DNA of 64,000 nt, taken from contig AQUA01000001.1 in the NCBI GenBank assembly GCA_000372185.1, positions 30,055 through 94,054 of the forward strand, written 5' to 3'. Source of the stretch: an actinobacterium SCGC AAA278-O22 (GTDB lineage: Bacteria > Actinomycetota > Actinomycetes > Nanopelagicales > Nanopelagicaceae). This document shows, piece by piece, positions 35,919 to 44,965 of the stretch. A program made the translations under genes and the position numbers. Below the pieces are notes generated by a model that saw only the letters and a program-made list of their open reading frames with translations, was not told the origin of the DNA and searched no databases. The stretch's first letter is position 1. Every line of letters begins with the position of its first letter.

Positions 35919-36883
35919 CGCACAAGCCTTTTTGTTAGGGGTGCAACATTTCCAGTTTCCCACTCAACTTTAAAGGAGTTAAGTAAATCTTCAAGCGAAG
36001 CAGGACCAAGTTGCAATCTCTTCTTGGTCTCTCGATTAGAGAGAGAGGAATCTATAGGCACTCCGCTTGGGAACAAAGCCTCTTCCGGAGGTTCTCCAAT
36101 GCGAAGCTTTCTTGAATCCAAACCAAAAATTTCGCATGTTAACTCGGCTAATTTCATTCGAGTAACGGCTTCATCACACACAAGATGAAATGTCCCTGCA
36201 AGTTTCAAATCAATGATGCGGGCAATCTGAGCTCCAATTTCCGAGGCTAAGGATGGTGTAGCAATTTGATTCACTCTTTCTCCAGTCCATACAGTGAACT
36301 CATTTCCAGCTTTAATTGCCTGAACTATTGATGCTACAAAATATCCAAATCCAACATCTTGTCCACGTGGCATTTCTTTACGAGTTCTATGCAATCCCAT
36401 TACTCCACCAATTCGACAAACTGCTCCAGTGTCTGGGGCTAGATCCCTAATTACCTGCTCTCCTAAAGACTTGAGTGCTCCATAAAAATTGATAGGGTTT
36501 CCTGGATCTGATTCTTGAGTAAAGTGACTACTTCCATCCATGATCCAATCAGATGATATGTAGATAACTTGTGCTTTTGTTGAATTTGCCGCGCGAGTAA
36601 CGCGTTGAGTCATTCCTACAAATGAGTCGTAGGCGAAAACCCGATCATTGACTAACTTATTAAAATCATTATGGATGGCACAATGAATTACTGCTTGGCA
36701 TCCATCTAATCCATTGGCAATTGATGCTTCTTCTTGAAAATTAACTACCCGAACTTCCCATGGCAATTCACTCTCAGGAGTTTGACGCGCGAGACCAACG
36801 ACTTCAAAGCCCAATTGCATGAGAGCGGCTGCAATATTTCCTCCGACAAATCCCGTAGAACCGGTGATCGCTACCTTGGTCAT
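35915..36883 (-). CDS. NAD-dependent epimerase/dehydratase (extended SDR, RmlD-like)
   Basis: A 322-residue extended SDR: TGSTGFVGGNIAAAL at the N-terminus, IYISSDWIMDGSSHF and the catalytic Tyr/Lys as NFYGALKSLGEQV (about residues 133-145), then GAVCRIGGVMGLH. The layout resembles dTDP-4-dehydrorhamnose reductase-like proteins that act on free sugars or sugar nucleotides. In this operon an epimerase or dehydrogenase role on a cyclitol or sugar is possible; no substrate assigned. It precedes the LacI gene with a 4-bp overlap. Confidence 0.8.
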   Translation of the reverse strand: MTKVAITGSTGFVGGNIAAALMQLGFEVVGLARQTPESELPWEVRVVNFQEEASIANGLDGCQAVIHCAIHNDFNKLVNDRVFAYDSFVGMTQRVTRAANSTKAQVIYISSDWIMDGSSHFTQESDPGNPINFYGALKSLGEQVIRDLAPDTGAVCRIGGVMGLHRTRKEMPRGQDVGFGYFVASIVQAIKAGNEFTVWTGERVNQIATPSLASEIGAQIARIIDLKLAGTFHLVCDEAVTRMKLAELTCEIFGLDSRKLRIGEPPEEALFPSGVPIDSSLSNRETKKRLQLGPASLEDLLNSFKVEWETGNVAPLTKRLVR

Positions 36884-36976
36884 ATGTCATCCTTCTTGGT
36901 TGAAATTTTGGAGCGGTCCAAAGATAATGGCCAAGTTCTCTTTGCACAAGAGTGGCTGGAGTCAACCTTTGCGGGT

Positions 36977-37861
36977 TCAACTCTCCTGGGCTTTTATGAA
37001 CTGGGCGAGGGCGGTATCTCGTGCACGAGTGAGCGCCTCATCCAAGCCTAGGGAGCGGTGCTCATCGGAGAGGATCTCTACTCCATAAGGACCTTCATAG
37101 CCGGTGGCAAGAATGGCAGCAATGAACTCAGAGACCTTGAACTCCCCCTCTCCGCAATACATACGATTATGAACTGTGTCGTAAAAGAGGTCATTTTCGA
37201 TTTTTAGCAATGCGTCATTTAGCTCTATTCCAAAAATGTATCTCTTTGGCAAGCGCGCGACTACTTCAAATGGAGTGTGACCGTGTACTACATGCCAAAT
37301 ATCCAATAAAAGTCCGACTGCAGAATGGTTCACTTCGTCTACGAGCTTAACTCCTGTTGCCAAAGAGTCGATCTGTGAAAATGGAAGAAATTCAATCGCA
37401 ATTCGCGTACCAGCAGCCTGAGCTTCAACACCAAGTTGATGAGCTTCTTCAACTAATTTCTCCCAGGGCCAGATTGAGCCATCCGTCTCTGATCCCATTT
37501 TTACATGGATTGCCTCTAATTCAGCAGCAAGATTCAGCAGATTTTTTCTTACGTAATCTGATTTTTCCCTTCTAGATCCAGAGGTGAACCAGTCATTAAT
37601 GCACTCAAGCTCTACGTATTGAATCCCATTGTCAGATATCAGCTTTTTCAATCCAGGAACCCCTAGTTCTTGCACACCTCTCATTAAATCGGCGTGAAGG
37701 ATTCCAAAACCTTGCCAACCAAGCTTCGAGGCAGTTTCAATTCTGTACTGAAGCGAAAGCGGACTTAATTCATCGCCGACAGCGGGCTTAGAAGTCCCCG
37801 CCGTAGTCCAACAAGTAGCCAGAAGATCAGGAACGAAAATTTGCTTTTCAGATTTAGACAT
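36977..37861 (-). CDS. sugar phosphate isomerase/epimerase-like TIM barrel
   Basis: A 294-residue xylose-isomerase-like barrel, first gene of the leftward operon. Ligand-bearing strings: YVELECIND, HVKMGSETDGS, IAIEFLPFSQI, LLLDIWHVVHG (in which the usual D-x-x-H becomes DIWH), FGIELNDALL and YGVEILSDEHRSL. This set is near the 2-keto-myo-inositol isomerase (IolI)-like and hydroxypyruvate-isomerase-like groups; isomerisation of 2-inosose to 1-keto-D-chiro-inositol is a possible role. I use ATG 37861 (MSKSEKQ); the longer frame adds nine residues. Confidence 0.8.
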   Translation of the reverse strand: MSKSEKQIFVPDLLATCWTTAGTSKPAVGDELSPLSLQYRIETASKLGWQGFGILHADLMRGVQELGVPGLKKLISDNGIQYVELECINDWFTSGSRREKSDYVRKNLLNLAAELEAIHVKMGSETDGSIWPWEKLVEEAHQLGVEAQAAGTRIAIEFLPFSQIDSLATGVKLVDEVNHSAVGLLLDIWHVVHGHTPFEVVARLPKRYIFGIELNDALLKIENDLFYDTVHNRMYCGEGEFKVSEFIAAILATGYEGPYGVEILSDEHRSLGLDEALTRARDTALAQFIKAQES

Positions 37862-37951
37862 GTGCCGAACTTTACATGGACAAACCAAAATCGCAATAAG
37901 AGTGAATAGAATTTCACATTTTCCATGGCTTACATTTTCAAATTAAGTTGA

Positions 37952-37985
37952 TTTTTGGACATATCAAATTTTTGGACATATCAAA
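37952..37985 (+). repeat. tandem 17-bp repeat in the PPDK promoter
   Basis: Two exact, adjoining copies of TTTTTGGACATATCAAA (37952-37968 and 37969-37985), followed by TTTTGATTTAATTAC and a TACAAT -10 candidate (37998-38003). The second TTGGAC could serve as a -35 at a long 19-bp spacing. The 178-bp gap between the divergent TIM-barrel and PPDK genes also holds GGCTTACATTTTC (near 37927-37939), another TTACA-type site. A very similar GACATATCAA...TGATTTAATT arrangement recurs at 48714-48743. Confidence 0.6.
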
Positions 37986-38066
37986 TTTTGATTTAATTAC
38001 AATAACATTGGCACGGAAAATATTTGGAATGTGATTCTTGAAAATTATTTTGCTTTAGAATCAAAC

Positions 38067-40760
38067 ATGGAAAAATTTATTTACCCGTTCACTTTAGGCG
38101 ATAAGAATCAATCAGATTTGTTGGGCGGCAAAGGTGCAAATCTTGCTGAAATGGTAAAACTTGGATTGCCGGTCCCACCAGGCTTTACTATTACTACCGA
38201 AGCCTGCAGAGAATATTTGAAAAGTGACTCACTTCCAGATCGACTTATTGATGAATTAAATGAAGCCATTCTTGAACTTGAAAAAAGTTTAGGAAAAGAA
38301 TTTGGAAATCCTCATAATCCACTTCTGGTATCAGTCAGATCAGGCGCTAAGTTTTCAATGCCGGGAATGATGGAAACTATTCTCAATGTCGGAATCACTC
38401 CTGAAGTTGCAGACGGATTAGCAAAAATTTCTGGTAACGATAAATTTGCTTGGGACTCTTTCAGACGATTTATCGAAATGTATGGGAAGATAGTTTTTGA
38501 AATCAAACCAGATGAATTTCGTAAGGCTGAGACTAGAATTTGTGAACTTCAACAAGCAAAGACTTTGCAGGAGCTAAATGCAGACGGCTTGAAGTTGCTT
38601 GGTGAGGCATTTATCAAAATCATAGAAATTCACACAGGGAAACCTTTCGATATGAATCCTCGATCTCATCTGATTTCTTCCATAGAGGCAGTCTTTAAAT
38701 CTTGGAATTCAGAGAGAGCCACTTTATACCGGCGAAGAGAAAGAATTGCTTCGGATTTGGGTACAGCGGTAAATATTCAATCAATGGTTTTTGGAAACCT
38801 CACGACTGATTCCGGGACGGGAGTTGCGTTCACGCGTAATCCTGCTACTGGAGAGATTGGGGCATACGGAGATTATTTGGAAAAGGCGCAGGGAGAAGAT
38901 GTCGTTGCAGGAATACGAAATACAGTCAGCTTGCAAGATCTAAAGAATCTTTTACCTGATGTTCATGTAGATCTTGAAAGAGTAATGGATTTACTCGAAG
39001 ACCATTATCGAGATCTATGCGATATCGAATTCACCGTTGAAAAGAGCAAACTTTGGATTCTTCAGACACGTGTTGGTAAGCGAACTGCAGAAGCTGCTTT
39101 TCGTATCGCTACTCAATTGGTTGACGAAAATAAAATTTCAATGTCTGAGGCACTACAAAGAGTAACCGGTGAACAATTGGCTCAACTCATGTTTCCTCAA
39201 TTTGATACGAGAGCGAAAAATCACGAAATTGCGCGCGGAATTCCTGCTTCTCCTGGCGCTGCCGTTGGGCAAGCAGTTTTTGACTCCCATAGGGCACAAG
39301 ATCTTGCTTTAGCCGGCAAGAAAGTAATTCTTGTTCGGAGAGAGACAAGTCCGGACGACCTCGTAGGAATGGTTGCGGCAGAAGGAATCCTTACGAGTCG
39401 TGGAGGAAAAACTTCGCATGCGGCTGTTGTTGCACGCGGAATGGGAAAAACTGCTGTATGCGGCACAGATTCTATTTCTGTTGATGAACGCGGCTCTTTT
39501 TTTACGGCTGGCTCAGTAACCGTCTATGAAGGCGAAGAAATTTCTATTGATGGGAGCACTGGGGCTGTGTATCTCGGAAGCGTGCCAGTTATTGCATCCC
39601 CAGTGACTGCCTATCTTGAGGGTCGGCTCTCTGAAACTAGCGAAAGCGCTTCCCCAGTCGTCAAATCTGTAGACAAAATTCTCAAATATGCAGATGAGGT
39701 GCGGAATCTTACGGTTCGTGCAAATGCCGATACACCCGAAGATGCAGTGAGGGCGAGAATTCTAGGAGCGCAAGGGGTTGGTTTATGTCGAACGGAACAC
39801 ATGTTCCTTGGCGAGCGAAGAATCTACGTAGAAAGGCTAGTTCTTGCTGAAAATGATGAAGTTCAGCGAGGAATTATCGCTGAGATGGAACCATTACAGC
39901 GCAAAGATTTTGTAGGGATTCTTATGGCGATGTCCGGGTTACCTGTGACTATTCGCTTACTCGATCCTCCGCTACATGAATTCCTCCCAGATTTGGCTAC
40001 TCTTTCGGCTCGCGTGGCACGGTCTGAAGCTCTCGGCGAAGAATTGTCTGCCAGAGAATTGGCAATTTATACGGCAGTCAAACGGTTGCATGAATCTAAT
40101 CCAATGTTGGGACTACGTGGCGTAAGGCTCGGAATCTTGATTCCAGAGCTATTTAAAATGCAAGTGAGAGCCTTGGTCAACGCCTGTCTTGAAGTTCGAA
40201 AATTGGGTCACAATCCAGTTCCCGAAGTCATGGTCCCGCTTGTAGCAACGCAACGTGAGCTCCTTCACTTAAGAAAGTCACTCGAAGAAGAAATTGAGGT
40301 GGCGTTATTTAGTTCAGGTCAGCAGCTCAATATCCCAATTGGAACAATGATTGAAACTCCGCGAGCTGCCATCACTGCGTCCAGAATCGCAGACTATGCA
40401 GATTTCTTTTCATTTGGAACTAATGATTTAACCCAATTAACTTGGGCTTTTAGCAGAGATGATGTTGAATCCACATTCTTACCCAGATATTTGGATTTAG
40501 AATTACTTCCATTTAATCCGTTTGAGTCACTCGACCAAGATGGAGTTGGACTTCTGATCAAAATTGCTCGAGATCAGGCACGTGCAATTCAACCGAAATT
40601 TAAACTTGGCATTTGTGGAGAGCACGGTGGAGATCCTAGGAGTATCCATTTCTTCCATAACCTAGGACTAGATTATGTTTCATGTTCGCCGTTTAGAGTG
40701 CCCATCGCAAGGCTCGAGTCAGGTAGGGCCACAGGAAGTACGAATATTCAATCTGTTTGA
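38067..40760 (+). CDS. ppdK: pyruvate, phosphate dikinase
   Basis: Interconverts pyruvate + ATP + Pi and PEP + AMP + PPi. The 897-residue product contains the full three-domain order: ATP-grasp with LLGGKGANLAEMVKLGLPVPPGF and SVRSGAKFSMPGMMET, the phosphohistidine domain with TSRGGKTSHAAVVARGMGK (catalytic His), and the PEP/pyruvate TIM barrel with GVGLCRTEHMF and LGICGEHGGDP (catalytic Cys). I start at ATG 38067 (MEKFIYPFTLGDK) rather than a GTG 12 codons earlier. A single-gene unit next to the inositol genes, where it may make PEP for gluconeogenesis; no PPDK regulatory protein is adjacent. Confidence 0.94.
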   Translation: MEKFIYPFTLGDKNQSDLLGGKGANLAEMVKLGLPVPPGFTITTEACREYLKSDSLPDRLIDELNEAILELEKSLGKEFGNPHNPLLVSVRSGAKFSMPGMMETILNVGITPEVADGLAKISGNDKFAWDSFRRFIEMYGKIVFEIKPDEFRKAETRICELQQAKTLQELNADGLKLLGEAFIKIIEIHTGKPFDMNPRSHLISSIEAVFKSWNSERATLYRRRERIASDLGTAVNIQSMVFGNLTTDSGTGVAFTRNPATGEIGAYGDYLEKAQGEDVVAGIRNTVSLQDLKNLLPDVHVDLERVMDLLEDHYRDLCDIEFTVEKSKLWILQTRVGKRTAEAAFRIATQLVDENKISMSEALQRVTGEQLAQLMFPQFDTRAKNHEIARGIPASPGAAVGQAVFDSHRAQDLALAGKKVILVRRETSPDDLVGMVAAEGILTSRGGKTSHAAVVARGMGKTAVCGTDSISVDERGSFFTAGSVTVYEGEEISIDGSTGAVYLGSVPVIASPVTAYLEGRLSETSESASPVVKSVDKILKYADEVRNLTVRANADTPEDAVRARILGAQGVGLCRTEHMFLGERRIYVERLVLAENDEVQRGIIAEMEPLQRKDFVGILMAMSGLPVTIRLLDPPLHEFLPDLATLSARVARSEALGEELSARELAIYTAVKRLHESNPMLGLRGVRLGILIPELFKMQVRALVNACLEVRKLGHNPVPEVMVPLVATQRELLHLRKSLEEEIEVALFSSGQQLNIPIGTMIETPRAAITASRIADYADFFSFGTNDLTQLTWAFSRDDVESTFLPRYLDLELLPFNPFESLDQDGVGLLIKIARDQARAIQPKFKLGICGEHGGDPRSIHFFHNLGLDYVSCSPFRVPIARLESGRATGSTNIQSV

Positions 40761-40825
40761 TGATCACTAAGTTCTGTAGATTGGTTGGCTCTGCTACCTT
40801 GTGATCTTATGAATCAAAGGATTGC

Positions 40826-41734
40826 ATGATGGCAACGAAGTTGAGCAAAGTTCAACGCAATGGTCTTTTCTGCGCTTTCCTAGGAGTATTCGCTTTCTCG
40901 CTCTCTCTTCCGTTTACAAAATTAGCGTTAAAAAGTTTTGATCCTCTTTTTACTGCTTTTGCTCGCCCCGTGATTGCAGCACTTCTAGCGATTCCTTTGA
41001 TGTTAATCGCAAAAGTTCCTCAACTTCCCCGCGAACTCTGGCGACCAACTGCATTTACCGCCGGTGGGGCAGTATTTGGTTGGCCCATTTTGATTGCTCT
41101 CGCTCTACAAAGAACTACATCGGCGCATGTTTCAGTCATTGCTGCCGTTATGCCACTCGTTACAGCAATTATTGCTGTCATAAAACATAGGAAGCACCCT
41201 GGTCCCTCATTTTGGATTGCATCTACGTTGGGGACAGCTCTTCTAGTTGCATTTTCCATTTCACGAGGTGGAAGTTCTAACTCTGATCTCCTGACTGACC
41301 TACTTATCTTCGGTGCCGTCATAGCCTCTTCTTACTGCTACGTCGAAGGCGCTTCGCTGACTTCATTTATGCCGGGTTGGCAAGTCATTTCTTGGGTTGT
41401 AGTTGTCAGCCTTCCTATCGCACTTCCTGCTGCAGCAATTGTCTATGCTCGCACCCATTCCGAATATTCATTGCATGGCGATGCCCTCTTCGGATTACTC
41501 GCAATCGGAATATCTTCTATGTATCTCGGATTCTTTGCTTGGTATCGCGGACTTCGCGACTTCGGTGTCGCTCATGGATCTCAAGTCCAACAACTTCAAG
41601 CCATTATGACGCTAGGTTGGTCTGCACTTCTCCTTGGAGAAACAGTCACTGTAACAATGGTTTTATCTGCAGTCGGCATCGTTGCCTGTGTTTTATGGGC
41701 ACTATCTAATGTCAATAAGGTGAAAGATTCTTAG
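40826..41734 (+). CDS. EamA/DMT-family transporter
   Basis: A 302-residue membrane protein with about ten helices in two EamA repeats; the first has FAFSLSLPFTKLALKSFDPLFTAFARPVIAALLAIP and the second GISSMYLGFFAWYRGLRDFG...LLLGETVTVTM with the conserved Glu. Drug/metabolite transporters of this family export amino acids or small metabolites; substrate unknown. AAAGGA lies just upstream; the second ATG, at 40829, is at better spacing. Its 3' end overlaps the convergent YCII gene by 4 bp. Confidence 0.88.
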   Translation: MMATKLSKVQRNGLFCAFLGVFAFSLSLPFTKLALKSFDPLFTAFARPVIAALLAIPLMLIAKVPQLPRELWRPTAFTAGGAVFGWPILIALALQRTTSAHVSVIAAVMPLVTAIIAVIKHRKHPGPSFWIASTLGTALLVAFSISRGGSSNSDLLTDLLIFGAVIASSYCYVEGASLTSFMPGWQVISWVVVVSLPIALPAAAIVYARTHSEYSLHGDALFGLLAIGISSMYLGFFAWYRGLRDFGVAHGSQVQQLQAIMTLGWSALLLGETVTVTMVLSAVGIVACVLWALSNVNKVKDS

Positions 41735-42054
41735 TGAAGTGGGCGTAGCTCAACTTTTCTGTTACATGCCTTTGATGCTTCAAATGCAAGTGTCCGAGCA
41801 ATCTCAGGGGATTCTGCTTCAATCAACCACAGTCCGCTGTAATGCTCCTGTGAGTCAAAGTGCGGCTTACCCGTTTCTAGGTTTGCACCTGCACGGTTAT
41901 CAATAACTGTTGCAGTTTCAGGCGCCTGCAGCCCCCATGCAAATATCCAATGTCCATTTGCTCGTAGCTTGTCGTTGAAGGCGTCGATATGGACCATCTC
42001 ATCCGGAGTTCCAGAATTAGAGAGATTATCAATTACCGAGATGAGAAATTTCAT
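41731..42054 (-). CDS. YCII-domain protein
   Basis: A 107-residue protein of the YciI-like/DGPF fold: KFLISVIDN start, AFNDKLRANGHWIFAWGLQAPETATVI, and the C-terminal GLWLIEAESPEIARTLAFEASKACNRKVELRPL. In YciI-type proteins a His-Asp pair is proposed to be catalytic; actinobacterial relatives are often encoded near sigma factors, none of which is here. Function unknown. Confidence 0.85.
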   Translation of the reverse strand: MKFLISVIDNLSNSGTPDEMVHIDAFNDKLRANGHWIFAWGLQAPETATVIDNRAGANLETGKPHFDSQEHYSGLWLIEAESPEIARTLAFEASKACNRKVELRPLH

Positions 42055-42097
42055 GGCGAAAGGCTACAACAATTAATACTGCTATTAAAATATTTCT

Positions 42098-42448
42098 ATG
42101 ACACTTGCACTCATTATTTTCGGTTCATTACTTGCATTCGCAGCCATCGGATCAGCTATTTCAAAGCTCAAGAAGGTCCCCGATGTGATGGCAGCGATGG
42201 AAAAAGTTGGCGTTAAACCACATCTCGTTCCTGCCCTAGCGACACTCGAAACTGCTGGTGGGCTTGGAGTGATTCTAGGAATCTGGAGCAAATTCTTTGG
42301 AGTCCTCTCATCTGCTGCCCTGGTCCTCTATTTTGTTGGAGCTTTGTATTCCCATTTCTCACGTAAACATAAGGTTGCAGATTTTGGTGCTGCGCTTGGA
42401 ATCTTCATTATCGCCTTAGTCACTACCTATCTACAGATTCAGCGTTAA
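42098..42448 (+). CDS. DoxX-like small membrane protein
   Basis: A 116-residue protein with four hydrophobic helices. The VPDVMAAMEKVGVKPHLVPALATLETAGGLGVILGIW region matches the DoxX-like (DUF4267/DoxX_2) family, usually of unknown function. It is divergent from the YCII gene across 43 bp, which is a common neighbourhood type for small YCII/DoxX pairs in actinobacteria. Confidence 0.82.
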   Translation: MTLALIIFGSLLAFAAIGSAISKLKKVPDVMAAMEKVGVKPHLVPALATLETAGGLGVILGIWSKFFGVLSSAALVLYFVGALYSHFSRKHKVADFGAALGIFIIALVTTYLQIQR

Positions 42449-42555
42449 GAATGGTTAGAATCTATTGGAAGCTGGGTTTCGTGTCGTAAAATCAACACAA
42501 TCTACAAATTGTTGGTTGAGCATAGATTTTCAATAAGTCTAGGTATTTATATACG

Positions 42556-43560
42556 ATGGAGCATACGATGCAGTACAGAATTTTTGGTGATACTGGGTGG
42601 AAAGTAAGTGAGATTTCATTTGGTGGATGGCAGTTAGGTGGAACCTGGGGAGAAGTAATTGATAATGATTCTATTAAAATATTACTTCACGCATACGAAA
42701 AAGGCATAAATTTTGTTGATACTGCAGAACTTTATGGCGAAGGTAGAAGCGAGTCAGTCATTGGCCAATCATTGAAAAAGTGGCATGGGAATAAGATTTA
42801 CATTGCATCCAAAATCCGCCCGATTCGATGGCCAGACCCTGATGACGATTCGCCAGAGATGCGCGGTCGTTACCCCGCTTGGTATGTTCGAGAAACTATT
42901 GAAGGATCATTGCAAAGACTTGGATTAGAACAATTGGATTTATTGCAACTGCATTGTTGGGCACCAGATTTAGTCCATTCTCTTGATTGGCTAGAAGTTC
43001 TAAATGATATGAGACTTGAAGGGAAAATTGATAAAATTGGAGTCTCACTCCGTGACTATCGCCCAAATGAGGGAATAGATTTGGCAAATTTAAGGCTTGT
43101 CTCTTCTATTCAAGTGATATTTAATTTATTTGAGCAACGTCCTGCTACTGAAGGACTTTTTGATTCTTGCAGTAATAACAAAATCGCCGCAATCGCGCGC
43201 GTTCCATTGGATTCTGGAGCACTCTCAGGAACATGGACTCTAGATACTCCTTCTTCTTGGATGAAAGGTTCTGTTCAAGAGCAACTTTTTGGTGGAAATC
43301 GATTTGAAAAAACTTATACTAAAATTGAGGCTTTGAAAGAGGTCGTGAGGCCCTACTTTTCGACTCTTGCTGAGGCGGCCATCCGCTACTCACTAAGCTC
43401 CCCTAGTGTATCTACTACTATCCCAGGGATGAATGCCCTGGATATCGTAGATCGAAATGTTGCTTATTCTGACGGACAAGAATTCCCTCAAGAATTGATA
43501 AGTAAAATTGCCGAATTCAATTGGCCAAGAAATTATTACAAAATCTCAAGTCCGGCCTGA
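42556..43560 (+). CDS. aldo/keto reductase
   Basis: A 334-residue (beta/alpha)8 NADPH-dependent oxidoreductase. The catalytic tetrad is visible: Asp and Tyr in FVDTAELYGEGRSESVIG (about 52-69), Lys in YIASKIRP, His in LLQLHCWAP. It belongs to the large YajO/L-glyceraldehyde-reductase-like group acting on sugars, aldehydes or quinones. Two ATGs (42556, 42568) are possible starts; the second places MQYRIFGDTGWKVSEI as the typical N-terminus. It converges on the P450 gene 8 bp away; whether it takes part in the same pathway is unknown. Confidence 0.88.
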   Translation: MEHTMQYRIFGDTGWKVSEISFGGWQLGGTWGEVIDNDSIKILLHAYEKGINFVDTAELYGEGRSESVIGQSLKKWHGNKIYIASKIRPIRWPDPDDDSPEMRGRYPAWYVRETIEGSLQRLGLEQLDLLQLHCWAPDLVHSLDWLEVLNDMRLEGKIDKIGVSLRDYRPNEGIDLANLRLVSSIQVIFNLFEQRPATEGLFDSCSNNKIAAIARVPLDSGALSGTWTLDTPSSWMKGSVQEQLFGGNRFEKTYTKIEALKEVVRPYFSTLAEAAIRYSLSSPSVSTTIPGMNALDIVDRNVAYSDGQEFPQELISKIAEFNWPRNYYKISSPA

Positions 43561-43568
43561 TTCTAAAG

Positions 43569-44876
43569 TCATTCTGGGAATTTCGTACCTTGAGGTATAA
43601 ATTTCACTGGTAGCTTGGAATAACCTCTAATCAACTGTTTTACCCATCGCTCAGGGTGACCAACTATTCTTATTTCATCCGGTTGCTCAAGCAGGGTTTC
43701 AATAGTGACTCTCGCCATCAATCTAGCAAGGGGCGCTCCCATGCATGCGTGAATTCCTTCTCCAAAAGATAGAATTTTGTCATTCTGGCTAAAGTCCCGA
43801 TCAACAATAAACATATCGGGATTCTCAAAAATACGCTCATCTCGGTTTGCGGAGCCCTGTAAAAGCATAACTCTAGAATCAGCTGGAATAGTGACACCCG
43901 AGAATGTTAATTCTACAGTTGTTTGTCTAGATACGTTCTGACCTGGAGTGTCGTAGCGAAGAACTTCTTCAATAAAATTGCCAATCATTTGAGGATTTTC
44001 CCTAAGAAATACCTGAAGTTGAGGGTACTTATCTAAAATCACGACTGCGTTTGTTAGTAGCGCAGAAGGCGCATCAGTTGAAGCAGAATACACAAGATGG
44101 CTGAGACCGACTATTTCATCGGATTCTACTTTGCCTTTTTCCATGGCATTTAGAACTTGAGTGATGACGTCGGAGATATTTGAATCAGCACTCATCGCTA
44201 ATTCTTCCATCCGTTTGGTAACAGCGGCTTGAAAAAAGTCCTCGGTTTCATGATTAGAGATTGCCGCATCTGCGGGAACTCCTAACTCACCAACAGTACG
44301 TGCCATTGATCTAGATAAATGGTCTATGAGCCAACTAATATCTGATTTTCCATCAGGCAAGCCAACAAGTTTAGTGGTAACAGCAAAAGCTAATGGAAGT
44401 GCAAAATCGGTAGCAAAATCGCTTTCTTCCTTATCCTTCATTTCAACAATAAGTTGACGGGCAAGTAAACGAATCCCACCTTCTTTTTCTAAAATTTCTT
44501 TAAGTGCAAAAACTCTGCGCAATGCTTGGCGCAAAGCCGTGTGCCGTGGTTGATCTTGGGCAACTAGATTTCCTTTGCCGTAGGAATCGTGGGTACCATC
44601 AATATCATTTCCTAGGCGATTAACCATTTGTTCGTGATTCTTGAAGGCAGATTTAACATCTTCGTACCGCGATAAAACGTACACGCCGAGTCGAGGGCTG
44701 AAATAGACCGGGGCATAATCACGCAATTGCTTATAAATATCGTAGGGGTGTTCATAAACTGAATAGGACAATGGGTCGTAGAAAATATTTACGCCGTGAG
44801 GAGGCTTCAAGTGAGGATGGCTGAGCTGGCTGTTTGCGTCCACTTCAATTGCGGACTGCTCTGTATTTTCTGGCAC
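43569..44876 (-). CDS. cytochrome P450
   Basis: Haem monooxygenase of 435 residues. Visible motifs: K-helix EVLR (304-307, ExxR), haem-binding FGEGIHACMG with Cys378, and the I-helix ASTDAP (265-270). In that I-helix the usual A-G-x-D/E-T acid-alcohol pair keeps the Asp but has Ala269 in place of the conserved Thr, as in CYP107A1 (P450eryF), implying substrate-assisted proton delivery or unusual chemistry. I use GTG at 44876 because GGAG lies 8 nt upstream. A flavodoxin and a reductase are encoded divergently, giving a complete electron-transfer chain. Substrate unknown; P450cin (cineole) has a comparable flavodoxin system. Confidence 0.92.
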   Translation of the reverse strand: MPENTEQSAIEVDANSQLSHPHLKPPHGVNIFYDPLSYSVYEHPYDIYKQLRDYAPVYFSPRLGVYVLSRYEDVKSAFKNHEQMVNRLGNDIDGTHDSYGKGNLVAQDQPRHTALRQALRRVFALKEILEKEGGIRLLARQLIVEMKDKEESDFATDFALPLAFAVTTKLVGLPDGKSDISWLIDHLSRSMARTVGELGVPADAAISNHETEDFFQAAVTKRMEELAMSADSNISDVITQVLNAMEKGKVESDEIVGLSHLVYSASTDAPSALLTNAVVILDKYPQLQVFLRENPQMIGNFIEEVLRYDTPGQNVSRQTTVELTFSGVTIPADSRVMLLQGSANRDERIFENPDMFIVDRDFSQNDKILSFGEGIHACMGAPLARLMARVTIETLLEQPDEIRIVGHPERWVKQLIRGYSKLPVKFIPQGTKFPE

Positions 44877-44965
44877 TATTTTTTCTCCGATCGGGCAATT
44901 AAATAGTGAGACTAGCACGTGCTAATATCCTGTCAAGATTCTGGGGAAATTTAGGGGTAATTACA

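Noticed and set aside
13887..37861. A C-glycoside deglycosidase (Dgp/Car) system
   Set aside because: Gfo enzymes and TIM barrels are present, but no small CarB/DgpB-like subunit gene is seen, and clear iolA, iolB and iolD genes point to cyclitols.
37952..37985. CRISPR array
   Set aside because: Only two adjoining copies with no spacers and no cas genes.
41377..41709. 110-codon frame within the DMT transporter gene
   Set aside because: It has an unusual Cys/Ser/Arg-rich composition typical of out-of-frame reading; the transporter frame has both EamA repeats.
44906..44965. Upstream GTG start for the ferredoxin reductase
   Set aside because: It adds 20 residues before the FAD motif; the TTG at 44966 has AGGGG at proper spacing.
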